Assembly: GCA_965203255.1 (NCBI GenBank)
Contig: OZ241882.1
Location: 1,054,001 to 1,118,000 of the forward strand
From: JAPOUP01 sp965203255
Lineage (GTDB): Bacteria; Pseudomonadota; Alphaproteobacteria; Rhodobacterales; Rhodobacteraceae
Reading direction: 5' to 3'
DNA: 64,000 nucleotides
A program made the position numbers and the translations under genes. Of this stretch, positions 27,298 to 36,457 are shown one piece after another; position 1 is the first letter of the stretch, and each line of letters opens with the position of its first letter. Under the pieces are notes generated by a model, which was not told the origin of the DNA, searched no databases, and saw nothing but the letters and a program-made list of their open reading frames with translations.

Positions 27298-28812
27298 ATG
27301 GATGCCCTTTTCCTTGTCTTTCAGTTCCTTTCGGATCCCTACCATCTGGCGCTGATTTTCGGCGGAACCCTAGTGGGCCTGATTGTCGGTGCGTTGCCCG
27401 GCCTAGGGTCCGTGATTCTAATCGCATTGATGCTGCCTTTCGTGGTTCGCATGGAACCCGTCACGGGAATAGCGCTTTGCGCCATCGTCTACTGTGCGAC
27501 AACTTACGGTGGATCGATCACAGCCATCCTGATCAACACGCCGGGTACGCCGGCCGCCGCAATGACAACCTTTGACGGCTATCCCCTTGCCCAGAAGGGG
27601 GAGGCTGGGCGGGCGCTCGGCATAGCAACGTTCTCCAGCGCCATCGGCGGCACCATCGGGGTCTTGGTCATGATTGTCGCGACGCCCCTTCTGGCGAAGT
27701 TTGCATACAGTTTCGGACCGGCTGAGTTTTTCGCCCTCGCCGTCTTCGGCATGTCGATGCTGTCCTCGATCAGCGGCGGGTCGATGATCAAGAACTTTAT
27801 CGGCGGAGCGTTCGGAGTGCTGCTGGCGACGGTCGGGACAGATCTGACCACGGGCATCGAACGCTTCACTTTCGGTGCGGCGGACCTGAGCGAAGGCCTT
27901 GCGCCAGTACACATCATGATCGGGATCTTTGCCGGCGGTGAACTGCTCCGCCAATCCACCCTGACCGGGATAAAGCGCACGCTGGTCGCGGATGCCGTTA
28001 CGAAACTGCCCAGCCGCGAGGACTTCCGAGCGATCTGGCGAACCGTGCTTCGAGCCACGGGGATAGGAACCTTCATCGGCATCCTGCCAGCCGAGGGCGG
28101 CAAGGTCGCTGCGATGATCGCCTATAACGAGGAACAGCGCTGGTCGGGAAATCGGGCGAATTTTGGCAAGGGAGCGATTGAAGGCATTGCAGCCCCAGAG
28201 GCCGCCAACAACGCTGCAACCGGCGGCACGATGGTTCCCACGCTCGCGCTCGGCATTCCCGGTGGCGGCTCGACCGCCATCATCCTGACAGCGATGCTGA
28301 TTCTGGGCCTGCGGCCAGGGCCGCAACTGTTCGACGAACAGCCCGAGCTGCTCGCCGGCATTTTTGGCGCGATGCTTGGCGCAAATCTCTGCTTTCTGTT
28401 CCTGGGAATGGCAGGAGCCAAACTGTTCAGCCGCATTACGCTGATTCCAACGACGATACTGTGGCCCTGCGTGTTCTGCCTCGCCGCACTTGGGGCATTC
28501 AGCATCCAGCAAAACATGTTCGACGTCGGAACCATGCTCGTGTTCGCGTTTCTCGGCTACTTCATGAACCGTCACGGCTTCGCACCAGCGCCGGTCGTGC
28601 TCGGCCTGATCCTCGGAGAACTGATCGAAACGACGTTCAAGCAGTCTTACCTGATCTACGACGGCAACCTGTTCGTTATCCTCCAACAGCCGATTGCGCT
28701 CACCTTCCTGATCCTTTCAGTCTTTGGAATCTGCAGCCCGCTGGTCGCCAAGGCACTGGGCGGCTGGCGCGACGAGCGGGCTTCCCGGCTTCGGCGCGAC
28801 GGCGACGAATAG
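27298..28812 (+). CDS. tctA: tripartite tricarboxylate transporter, large permease TctA (second system)
   Basis: 504 residues from the ATG at 27298; the longer frame overlaps tctB. TctA signatures: GALPGLGSVILIALMLPF, ITAILINTPGTPAAAM, DGYPLAQKGEAGRALG and LGIPGGGSTAIIL. Multi-pass inner-membrane protein. Seven bases separate its stop from the PdxA-family start. Confidence 0.95.
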   Translation: MDALFLVFQFLSDPYHLALIFGGTLVGLIVGALPGLGSVILIALMLPFVVRMEPVTGIALCAIVYCATTYGGSITAILINTPGTPAAAMTTFDGYPLAQKGEAGRALGIATFSSAIGGTIGVLVMIVATPLLAKFAYSFGPAEFFALAVFGMSMLSSISGGSMIKNFIGGAFGVLLATVGTDLTTGIERFTFGAADLSEGLAPVHIMIGIFAGGELLRQSTLTGIKRTLVADAVTKLPSREDFRAIWRTVLRATGIGTFIGILPAEGGKVAAMIAYNEEQRWSGNRANFGKGAIEGIAAPEAANNAATGGTMVPTLALGIPGGGSTAIILTAMLILGLRPGPQLFDEQPELLAGIFGAMLGANLCFLFLGMAGAKLFSRITLIPTTILWPCVFCLAALGAFSIQQNMFDVGTMLVFAFLGYFMNRHGFAPAPVVLGLILGELIETTFKQSYLIYDGNLFVILQQPIALTFLILSVFGICSPLVAKALGGWRDERASRLRRDGDE

Positions 28813-28819
28813 CCAGACC

Positions 28820-29833
28820 ATGGCTGGGAAACCCGTCATATTCTCGACCCTCGGCGATGCAGGCGGTATCGGACCGGAACTCGTCGCACGTTCCCTGAAT
28901 CACGCGGACGCGATCAAGGGGATCAAGCGGCTGATCGTCGGGCCGCGTCCCGTATTCGAGAAGGGATGCCAAGTCGCTGGCGTGAAGGCGCAAATTCCGG
29001 TCTTCGCCAACTTTGATGAGGCGTTGACCTCCGACTCCAGTCAGGTGTTTCTCGAGTACAATCCGTCCGGGCTTTCAGTAACCGCGACAGGGATGGCCGC
29101 CGCCGCAAGCGGCGTCTGCGACCTTGACGTCGCCCGACTCGGGGCGGACCTCGCCATGCAGGGAAAGGTTGATGGATTCGTCTTTGCCCCCGTCAACAAA
29201 CTTTCGCTGAAACTGGGCGGGTCACGGTTTGAAGGTTACAAGGCCTATATCGCCGACCACATCGGCGCGAGAGGATCCAGTGCCGAGATCAACACGATCG
29301 GCCACCTTTGGACAACCCGGGTCACCAGCCATGTCTCGATTTCCGATGTTCCCGGACTGGTCACCAAAGAAAACGTGCTCGGGATCATTCTCTATTTCGA
29401 CCGCGAGCTTCGCCGATTCGGATATGACGCCCCGAAGGTCGCCGTCAGCGGACTGAACCCCCACAACGGAGACGGTGGCATGTTCGGGCGTGAGGAAATC
29501 GACCATATTGGCCCGGCCGTGGAAGAGGCCAGAAGGGTCTGCCCGAACGTCGACGGACCGTTTCCACCGGACACGGTCTTTCTGACCGCACAGCGTGAAG
29601 GCTACCTAGGTGTTGTCTCGATGTATCATGACCAATGCCAGATCGCGACCAAACTTCTGGGATTTGACGAAGGAGTGACGTTCTTTGGCGGACTCCCGTT
29701 TCCAATCGCGACACCCGCTCATGGCACGGCCTATGACATTGCCGGAAAGGGCGTCGCCTCGGAATCGTCGATGGTTAACGCATTGAAACTGATGTGCCGG
29801 GCCATCCTCGAAGCGCGGAATGTGCCAGCATGA
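28820..29833 (+). CDS. PdxA-family dehydrogenase, second paralogue
   Basis: 337 residues. The opening motif is altered to STLGDAGGIGPE (Pro to Ala/Gly changes against GDPSGIGPE). Metal His positions are kept: RVTSHVSI, GLNPHNGDGG and MYHDQCQIATKLLGF. It is clearly a paralogue of the gene at 16769-17776 and lies in the second tct operon. Its stop overlaps the next sulfatase start (ATGA). A role on a tetronate-like or cyclic diol acid is inferred; synthesis of pyridoxine is unlikely in this setting. Confidence 0.88.
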   Translation: MAGKPVIFSTLGDAGGIGPELVARSLNHADAIKGIKRLIVGPRPVFEKGCQVAGVKAQIPVFANFDEALTSDSSQVFLEYNPSGLSVTATGMAAAASGVCDLDVARLGADLAMQGKVDGFVFAPVNKLSLKLGGSRFEGYKAYIADHIGARGSSAEINTIGHLWTTRVTSHVSISDVPGLVTKENVLGIILYFDRELRRFGYDAPKVAVSGLNPHNGDGGMFGREEIDHIGPAVEEARRVCPNVDGPFPPDTVFLTAQREGYLGVVSMYHDQCQIATKLLGFDEGVTFFGGLPFPIATPAHGTAYDIAGKGVASESSMVNALKLMCRAILEARNVPA

Positions 29834-31320
29834 GGGATCAACCGAACATCCTGTTGATTGAAGCCGACCAATTGGCAGCATTCGTGCTGCCAATGTTTGA
29901 TCCGAAGGGTCAGGCGATCACCCCGAATCTTGACGCTCTGGCCCGGGACGGGGTGGTGTTCCAAAACGCCTATTCCAACTCACCTCTTTGCTGTCCATCA
30001 CGGGCTTCAAAATTCACGGGTCGGCTGCCATCTTCCCACGAAGTCTGGGGCAACGGTGCCGAACTCCGGTCCGAGATCCCGACATTCATGCATTTTCTGC
30101 GCTCGGCCGGCTACCGCAATGTCGTTTCCGGCAAGTGCCACTTTATTGGAGCGGACCAACTCCATGGCTTTGACAGGCGACTTACGCCTGACATGTATCC
30201 TTCGCGGTTCGACTGGACCATCGAATGGTCACCGGGAGTTGAGCATCGCGAGGGAACGTCCGTCAGCAAGCTGGAAGTCAGCGGGCTTTGCAGGACCAAC
30301 AACCAACTCCTTTACGATGCGGAAGTGCAGTTCCGTGCGCTTGAGTTCCTTCGCTATGAGGCGCTGGAGGCTCCTGAAAGTCCATTTTTCCTCCACGTTT
30401 CCTATACGCAGCCCCATGACGCCTACCAGACGGTGCCCGAATACTGGAATCGATATGCGGACGTCGATATCAGGTTGCCGGAACTCCCGGAAGATGCCTT
30501 TCCCCACGAGGTGACGCGGTGGCTCCATGTCCACCACGGCATAGACCAATATCCGCCCGATGAAATCACTGTCCGTGCGTCGCGGCGCGCGTATTACGCG
30601 ATGATCAGCAATCTGGATGACTATGTGGGAGAACTGGTTAGGGAACTGAAGCACCTTGGTCTCTACGAAGACACGCTCATCGTGTTCTGTTCGGACCATG
30701 GCGATATGCTTGGAGAGCGAAACATGTGGTTCAAGCGCTCGTTCTTCGAAGGCTCATTGCGCGTTCCGTTGATCTTCCATGCGCCTGGTCGGTTCACGCC
30801 CCGCCAAGTCACCGAGAATGTCTCGCTTGCTGATCTGTGCCCGACATTTTCGGAACTGGGTGGAGCAGGCGAGAATTCAACCCTGTACGGCAGTCCGGAC
30901 AGTAGCAGCTTCGTGAATTTGCTGGATGGTGGCTCGGATGCTTGGCAAAACGAAGTCATCGCCGAGTATTTCGGGCCGGGCGTGGAAGAGCCGTGGCTAT
31001 GCGTCCGGCAGGATGACCTGAAGTATATATGGACACGGAATCAACCTGAACTTCTCTTTGATCTCGACTGTGATCCAGGGGAGCAGACCGATCTTTCAAA
31101 ACATCCCGACCATATGCGAGAGAAGAAACGGCTGAAAGAACGGTTGCTAAGCCGCTACGACATCGAAGAAGTCACCGCCCGAGCGATGTCCTCGAAGAGG
31201 ACTCGCGCTTTCCTGCACAGGGCTATGGAAGGCAGTGAAGGGTATGTGTGGGACCATCAACCGAAATTCGACGCGACCAGACAGTATGTACGCGGAGTGA
31301 ACAGGCCCAGCACCGCATGA
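29830..31320 (+). CDS. choline-sulfatase-like S1 sulfatase
   Basis: 496 residues, start ATG overlapping the upstream stop. The formylglycine Cys is residue 54 (LCCPSRASKFTGRLPS). EADQLAAFVLPM, GKCHFIGADQLHGFD, SYTQPHDAY and SDHGDMLGER follow the BetC pattern. The C-terminal tail ending YVRGVNR also resembles BetC. No signal peptide. BetC hydrolyses choline-O-sulfate, but here the gene is tied to a Tct transporter and a PdxA-family dehydrogenase rather than to betaine genes, so its substrate may differ. Confidence 0.9.
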   Translation: MRDQPNILLIEADQLAAFVLPMFDPKGQAITPNLDALARDGVVFQNAYSNSPLCCPSRASKFTGRLPSSHEVWGNGAELRSEIPTFMHFLRSAGYRNVVSGKCHFIGADQLHGFDRRLTPDMYPSRFDWTIEWSPGVEHREGTSVSKLEVSGLCRTNNQLLYDAEVQFRALEFLRYEALEAPESPFFLHVSYTQPHDAYQTVPEYWNRYADVDIRLPELPEDAFPHEVTRWLHVHHGIDQYPPDEITVRASRRAYYAMISNLDDYVGELVRELKHLGLYEDTLIVFCSDHGDMLGERNMWFKRSFFEGSLRVPLIFHAPGRFTPRQVTENVSLADLCPTFSELGGAGENSTLYGSPDSSSFVNLLDGGSDAWQNEVIAEYFGPGVEEPWLCVRQDDLKYIWTRNQPELLFDLDCDPGEQTDLSKHPDHMREKKRLKERLLSRYDIEEVTARAMSSKRTRAFLHRAMEGSEGYVWDHQPKFDATRQYVRGVNRPSTA

Positions 31321-31598
31321 GTGAACTCCCATAGTTCCCTGTGACATGCCCGGGCGCGTTGGATATGCTGAACGGGCATTCCAGCCACGTCGGGGAGTTC
31401 CATGCGCATGCTCAAAGCGGTCCCCGCGTCTACTGACTGGGGTGGCGACGGCAGCCATCGCCTGGCGTAACCTGAAGCGGGCTAGGCGGGAACTGCGTCC
31501 CGTCGACCATAAAGCGCGTAAGGAGTACCTGAAGGAAGCGGCTGGACTGGATGTGAAAAGGGCGGGAACTGCGGCAATTGTGGAGAGGAAGCCTGTCC

Positions 31599-32300
31599 AT
31601 GAATCCGGCGCATGACAGGACGGGCCAGATCAGGGACAGGCTTCATGTCCTCGAACGCCGTGAGGACATTCGGATCCTGCTCGCGGTCGAATCCGGAAGC
31701 CGAATCTGGGGATTCCCCGCGCCTGACAGCGATTACGACGTCCGTTTCCTCTATGTCCGTCCCCGGGACTGGTATCTGGCGCTCGCGCGTCGCCGGGACG
31801 TTCTCGGGTTTCCGCTGCAGGGCCTGCTGGACATCAACGGCTGGGATATCAGGAAAGCGCTGAACCTGCTGCTCAAGGCCAATCCAACATTGCTCGAATG
31901 GCTGCGCTCGCCCATAAGGTACATCGAGGCTCGCCAGTTCCTTCAGGAAATGGAAGCGCTGGCATCGCGCGTCGCGTTCCGGCGTCCAGCCAGATACCAT
32001 AACCTGCATCTGGGGCGGTCCGCCTACCGGGATGCGCTGGAGGGCTGGGACCAGGTGCGGCTGAAGAAATACCTCTACGCGCTGCGGCCCGCTCTGGCCC
32101 TGCGCTGGCTGCGCCTGCGCCCGGAGCCGCCGCCCATGGACATGGCCGGGCGGTGCGCGGGCCTGCCGCTGCTTCAGCATAATCCGAATGGTCCGCGGAA
32201 CGTTTCCGCCATCGATCCCGGGCCTCCTTCCGTGCGCATTCCATCTCCATGGCCCCGCCCGGACAGGATGTCACCGTGCCTGGAACCGGCCTGCCGCTGA
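31599..32300 (+). CDS. RlaP-like nucleotidyltransferase, altered C-terminus
   Basis: 233 residues; ATG preceded by AGAGGAAG. The N-terminal part is a polymerase-beta-type nucleotidyltransferase: GSRIWGFPAPDSDYDVR near residue 40 gives the GS and the two metal Asp. FLYVRPRDWYLAL and INGWDIRKALNLLLKANPTL are typical of the RlaP (YcgL-like) family linked to RNA repair. After about residue 190 (PPPMDMAGRCAGLPL) the expected C-terminal helix-rich tail is replaced by low-complexity sequence, suggesting a frameshift or truncation. High GC, start of an accessory island. Confidence 0.8.
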   Translation: MNPAHDRTGQIRDRLHVLERREDIRILLAVESGSRIWGFPAPDSDYDVRFLYVRPRDWYLALARRRDVLGFPLQGLLDINGWDIRKALNLLLKANPTLLEWLRSPIRYIEARQFLQEMEALASRVAFRRPARYHNLHLGRSAYRDALEGWDQVRLKKYLYALRPALALRWLRLRPEPPPMDMAGRCAGLPLLQHNPNGPRNVSAIDPGPPSVRIPSPWPRPDRMSPCLEPACR

Positions 32301-32929
32301 TCCGGTCGGCCGGAAGGGACCATGGAAACCGACATCCGGACCTGCGGCGCCGTGAAGACGGTCAATTGGACGAAACCGAAATACGAACAGACAGTGAACA
32401 TCATGGAGGTTTCGCGACCCATATCCCCGACAGGATCCCGGCACGGCCGCACCGCGGCGACCGGCCGGGCCGCCGCTCCCGTCGATGTGGCGGCACTGCG
32501 CCGCCACATCGCCACTCTCGAACGCCGCCCAACCGCGCTGGAAGGCGCCACCTGCGGCACCATGGTCTCCTGGTGTCGCCGCCCTGGACAGTGCCCTGTC
32601 GAAGGCCGGGCTGGCGACGGACCGCCTTGACATGGAAGCGCCTACTGGCGGAGGGGAGGTTCCGGCCCTGGGAAAGCTGCCCGGAGGGATCCGGCCGGCA
32701 GGTGGCGGCGAGGTTGCCCAGCGAGACGTTACGCTTGGCCGCTTCCGCATCCCGGCGCACCATGTCCTGCCGCAGCCGCCCGTTCGCGGCGTTGGATGCC
32801 CCGAACGGGCGTGTTCTTGCGTTCCTCCAGCGCGGAGGGAACCGCCGGGCGGGTTCGTGGCTGTCCGGCGCCTCTCCCGCGGCGCAGGGCCGTCCGGGGT
32901 CCGAAAGGCGCGAAACCCCGTTACCGCCG
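32301..32929. other. GC-rich intergenic stretch
   Basis: About 630 bp with overlapping frames in both strands caused by high GC. One + frame from 32322 includes VDVAALRRHIATLERR, which looks like a coiled coil, but composition and start support are weak. No gene is called. Confidence 0.4.
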
Positions 32930-33970
32930 TCACTCGCGGTCGGTGTAGAAAACGCCGATGCCGATCCTGTCCTCTTCGCCACGGGATCTGAACTGGATCG
33001 TGCCGCCCATCTCCTGCGCGGCCGGGCCATAGAGCTTTCCGGTGACGGTCGAGCTGATCACCTCGGGGCAGTCCGGGCAGGACGGACCCCGGGCCAACGT
33101 CGTCGTGAAGGCGTTGCCGGTGAGCGCCGCGGGCGTCACCACGTAGGATACCCCGGAAAGGTCATCGTCCGGGTCAGTACGGTTCTCCCAGCTGTCCATG
33201 GTTCCCCCGATGGTGTTTCCGGAGAAGTCCGCCGTGAGCGTGATGTCGCTGCTTAGGTAGGTCCTTTCGCCGCCGTCGACCGGATATATGTCGAGCCGGA
33301 CGGAGCCGGAATACCGTGCCCGCCCTCGGGTCGGCATGTCGCCCGGCGCCGTCTCGAGACCGATCACCGCGGCGCGCCGTACGTCGGTCGGGTCGCCGCT
33401 GTAATAGAGGCCGACGGGAATGTGGTGTTTCCGGCTTTTCGGCCTGTCACCGGGAACGAACACGTTTCCGTCCGTGAAGTCCCCCCGGTAGCCGGCCGCG
33501 TGCTCCAGGGGAGACCCGTCCCATGTCCATAGCCACCTTTCCCTGCGTTCCTCGCCGGTGTGGATGCGGTAGTTACCGTTGCCATATGCGTGTTCCGGCC
33601 CGAACGTGGTCGCGCCGCCGTCGAGCGTGACCACGAACGTCGGCATCGCGTCCGGCGACGACCGGAAGATCCGGATGGCGACGTCCCCGCCGTCGGCCAG
33701 CGCGTTCCCCTCGCCCGATGTGCGGTCGATGCCAACGGCCCGTGCCCTGAAGGTTGTGGCCTCCCCGAGCGTCCCGGCGTCGCTGATGCGGGCCGCCATG
33801 CTGTCGCCCGCTCCCGAGAACCGGACCGGACCGTCGGCCGGAGGCTGTCCGCCGCCATCCGGCGCTGTCGTTCCGGGGGCCGTCCCGCCGCCCCCGCCGC
33901 CGCAGGCTGGCAGAAGCGCCGCCACCGCAAGGGCCACCGCACAGGCCGGGAGATGTTTCATGGTGTTCAT
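32930..33970 (-). CDS. TbpB/HpuA-like surface lipoprotein
   Basis: 346 residues from the ATG after GGAGGAACGACC. The N-terminus MKHLPACAVALAVAALLPAC ends in a lipobox, so the protein is lipidated at that Cys, followed by Gly-rich and Pro-rich linker sequence. The body has a beta-rich character and ends GGTIQFRSRGEEDRIGIGVF, the small C-terminal barrel seen in transferrin-binding-protein-like and factor-H-binding-like lipoproteins. This suggests outer-membrane display. The ligand is unknown. It is flanked by no TonB receptor, so iron uptake is not implied. High GC marks it as part of the island. Confidence 0.78.
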   Translation of the reverse strand: MNTMKHLPACAVALAVAALLPACGGGGGGTAPGTTAPDGGGQPPADGPVRFSGAGDSMAARISDAGTLGEATTFRARAVGIDRTSGEGNALADGGDVAIRIFRSSPDAMPTFVVTLDGGATTFGPEHAYGNGNYRIHTGEERRERWLWTWDGSPLEHAAGYRGDFTDGNVFVPGDRPKSRKHHIPVGLYYSGDPTDVRRAAVIGLETAPGDMPTRGRARYSGSVRLDIYPVDGGERTYLSSDITLTADFSGNTIGGTMDSWENRTDPDDDLSGVSYVVTPAALTGNAFTTTLARGPSCPDCPEVISSTVTGKLYGPAAQEMGGTIQFRSRGEEDRIGIGVFYTDRE

Positions 33971-34302
33971 GGTCGTTCCTCCGTATCCGGGCACCGCGAA
34001 GGGCCGCGGCGCCATCCGCGGAAAGGCTACCCCCCCCCCGACCTGTCAAGGAGTGCGCGGCCCAGGGCTGCCCCCGCACGCGCCGGGACGGCCGTATGGC
34101 GCGAATCCGGGTCCTTCCGGCCAGAAAACCCAAAGGGGCGGGAAACCGCTCAGTGGCCCGCACGGGCGCTTTCCATGGGGACCGCCTTGAACCCGGCTGC
34201 AACCTGCCCGCGCTTCGTCCGCGCCAGTCCCATGTTGGGGCCATGGGCGGCGAGCCGGGCATCAATGACCGTGCCCGGCAGGTCGTCGTGCCGGAGGAAC
34301 GC

Positions 34303-34515
34303 ATGAAAACGATGCAGGCCGACCTTTCGGCCACCTCTGGGCGCTTCCGGGCGGACATGGCCTCTCGTTACGCCGCGCATTCCGAGGGGCTTTGGGCCGC
34401 GACGGACCGCCTTGCAGCGGCGACCGACAGCATGGCGTCCTCGCGCCGATGGCAAACGGCGACCATCGTTTCCGTCGTGCCGGCCGCGATGGCCCCTGTC
34501 GTCGCGCTGTATTGA
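34303..34515 (+). CDS. small C-terminally anchored membrane protein
   Basis: 70 residues. The start is supported by GGAGG 5 bp upstream. An amphipathic region (ADLSATSGRFRADMASRY to LAAATDSMASSRR) precedes a C-terminal hydrophobic segment (WQTATIVSVVPAAMAPVVAL). No known domain. The arrangement, helix then C-terminal anchor, is a mirror of the heptad-repeat microprotein at 9799. Function unknown. Confidence 0.5.
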   Translation: MKTMQADLSATSGRFRADMASRYAAHSEGLWAATDRLAAATDSMASSRRWQTATIVSVVPAAMAPVVALY

Positions 34516-34780
34516 CCAGACCCCGGAACCCTGTTCGGCGCCGTCTCCCGCCGAGCCCGTGACCGGTTGGGCGGGGATCGCCCACGAACTGGAAGAGGTC
34601 AATGCGCCAAAAAGCCCGCCAAGTCAGCTCGACGCCGGCAATCCTGAGGGACTTTCGGGACCTCTGTCGGGATGGACCCTTCACCACCGGACACAGACCG
34701 GCCCGGCGACCTGTCAGGGACGGTTGCGGATATGTCCTGCTGTGGTGTAGAGGGAACATTGACCTGATATGGAGGACAGG

Positions 34781-35521
34781 ATGGAGACCGCCACAGGTTC
34801 CATGGGTTCGCGTGTCCACCGCATCGACAACATACCCGTGGACATGATGGAGAGACTGGCCAGTATGGACTGGAACCGGGCGGGACGGCGGGTGATGATC
34901 GACGCCGCCCAGGGCATCATCTGCTGGATGTCGCCCTCGAGTGCCCATGAGGACTTTGCCGAGGCGGCGAGGGATGTAGTGGAGATCGCCGGATCCCTGC
35001 TGGGGAAACAGGTGGTGCTCAAGGGAGGCACCCGCTGGAAACGTCCCGGGGATCCGAAGGGCACGGGTCTGGAGGCGGACGCGGCCTTCTATGTCGGCGG
35101 GAACGCCGAGGCATGGTATGCCGCCGCGAAAACGGGCAGGCAGGCAATCCTGGATTTCGAGTCCGTCACCCCGCCCGATCTCGTGGTCGAGGTGGAGGTC
35201 ACCCATCTCGACCGCGGCAAACCGGCCCGTTACGCGGTCCTCGGCGTTCGAGAGATGTGGCAGGTGACGGAGAGGGAAAGCGAGACGCCGCCGGTCGTCC
35301 AGATCCTTGACCTTCAGGCGGAAGGAGAACCCACCCCGATGGAGACCTCAAGGCTCCTGCCCGTCCTGTCGCGTGACCGTCTCTCCCGGGCCTTGCGGAT
35401 CGCCCTGATGAATCCCCGGGCGGAGACACGGGAGCGTCTCACGGAGATGCTGGACTGCCGGCCAGGGACGGAAGCAGAGCCGGACCGCGGCGCGTGGCGG
35501 TCACCCTCGCCGTTCGACTGA
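34781..35521 (+). CDS. Uma2 family endonuclease (PD-(D/E)XK)
   Basis: 246 residues from the ATG after GGAGGACAGG; an ATG 12 bp upstream is also open. The fold is shown by VLKGGTRWKR, EADAAFYVG and PPDLVVEVEVTHLDRGKPARY, which carry the E-D-E-type active site of the Uma2/DUF820 group. These genes are common in cyanobacteria and in sponge-associated or accessory-rich genomes, often in many copies; their cellular role is poorly known. Located in the GC-rich island. Confidence 0.88.
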   Translation: METATGSMGSRVHRIDNIPVDMMERLASMDWNRAGRRVMIDAAQGIICWMSPSSAHEDFAEAARDVVEIAGSLLGKQVVLKGGTRWKRPGDPKGTGLEADAAFYVGGNAEAWYAAAKTGRQAILDFESVTPPDLVVEVEVTHLDRGKPARYAVLGVREMWQVTERESETPPVVQILDLQAEGEPTPMETSRLLPVLSRDRLSRALRIALMNPRAETRERLTEMLDCRPGTEAEPDRGAWRSPSPFD

Positions 35522-36157
35522 TGGCCTGACCCGCATCTGCCGGAACGGCCGAATTCCGCCGCGGGGACTATGGGAAAACCGAGCCATCGGCCTTCCTCCC
35601 GAAGCGCTCTTGGCCCCGCGGAGCGCGGACGCCGGATCCGGTGTCGGCCCGGAGTTCCGGGTCCGGGACGGCAGGGTCCGGCTCGCGGGTCGGCCGGCGC
35701 CGGCAACCGGCTCTCGCCTGCCGTGGCACGTTACCCGCCTCGGTCATCACGTGAGAGAACCTGACCGGCCTCGACCGCACTGCCTGGCACTGGCGTCCGG
35801 CGCACGGACTGGCTGCGGTCCCTGTCGGACCGTCAACCGGCGAGGCCGGACTGCGGTGATCGAAAGCGGACTTCCGCACCGAACGCGGCGCAGCGGCGGA
35901 ACCAGCTAGATCCGGGCGAAGAAACGAACGCCGACGTTCAACTCGTGGCGGTCCGGACGCACCGGGATGCACGCGCTCGACGCCATGGACCGTGACGGTG
36001 CAGGACGAAGCTGAAGCCGGGCCGTGGTCGCGCGAAGGCGCGGCGTTTGACCGTGGCCGGGAATTCCGGTGTGTGCGTGATCACGAAGTGACCGGCAAGG
36101 CAGTCCCCGGACAATCTCGATGTTGACAGGCTGTATCCAGTCGGCTACAGTTCTTGC
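35522..36157. other. intergenic, no gene supported
   Basis: About 640 bp of GC-rich sequence with short overlapping frames. None shows family motifs. The promoter of the toxin-antitoxin pair should lie near 36100-36150. Confidence 0.4.
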
Positions 36158-36448
36158 ATGTTCGAGATGCGCAAGACGGAAACGTACATGAAGTGGATCG
36201 ACGGCTTGCGGGATGCTCGCGGACGCGCACGCGTGCTTGCGCGGGTCGAGCGTCTGTCAGCGGGACGCACGGGCGATGTCCGGTCCGTCGGCGGAGGCGT
36301 TTCGGAACTGCGGATCGACCATGGTCCCGGCTACCGGGTCTATTTCACCAAGCGCGGGCGCGCGATCGTCATCCTTCTGGCCGGCGGGGACAAGGGTTCG
36401 CAAGGCCGGGACATCAAGATGGCGCAGCGCCTGGCGCGAAACCTTTAG
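36158..36448 (+). CDS. RelE/ParE-superfamily toxin (HI1419-type)
   Basis: 96 residues. The sequence WIDGLRDARGRARVLARVER followed by LRIDHGPGYRVYFTKRG matches the 'addiction module killer protein' group related to HigB/ParE; R and Y residues in this segment are typical. The antitoxin gene follows after 9 bp with its own strong ribosome site. The toxin-first order is as in HigBA. Such toxins act on ribosome-bound mRNA or on gyrase; which applies here is unknown. The frame is intact. Confidence 0.9.
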   Translation: MFEMRKTETYMKWIDGLRDARGRARVLARVERLSAGRTGDVRSVGGGVSELRIDHGPGYRVYFTKRGRAIVILLAGGDKGSQGRDIKMAQRLARNL

Positions 36449-36457
36449 GAGGCTGCA

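Noticed and set aside
27418..28686. 422-residue open frame opposite tctA
   Set aside because: Hydrophilic antisense frame with no family features, over a clear TctA permease.
29830..31320. Firm call as betC in a choline-O-sulfate/betaine pathway
   Set aside because: Sequence is BetC-like, but no betaine aldehyde or choline dehydrogenase or BetI gene is nearby.
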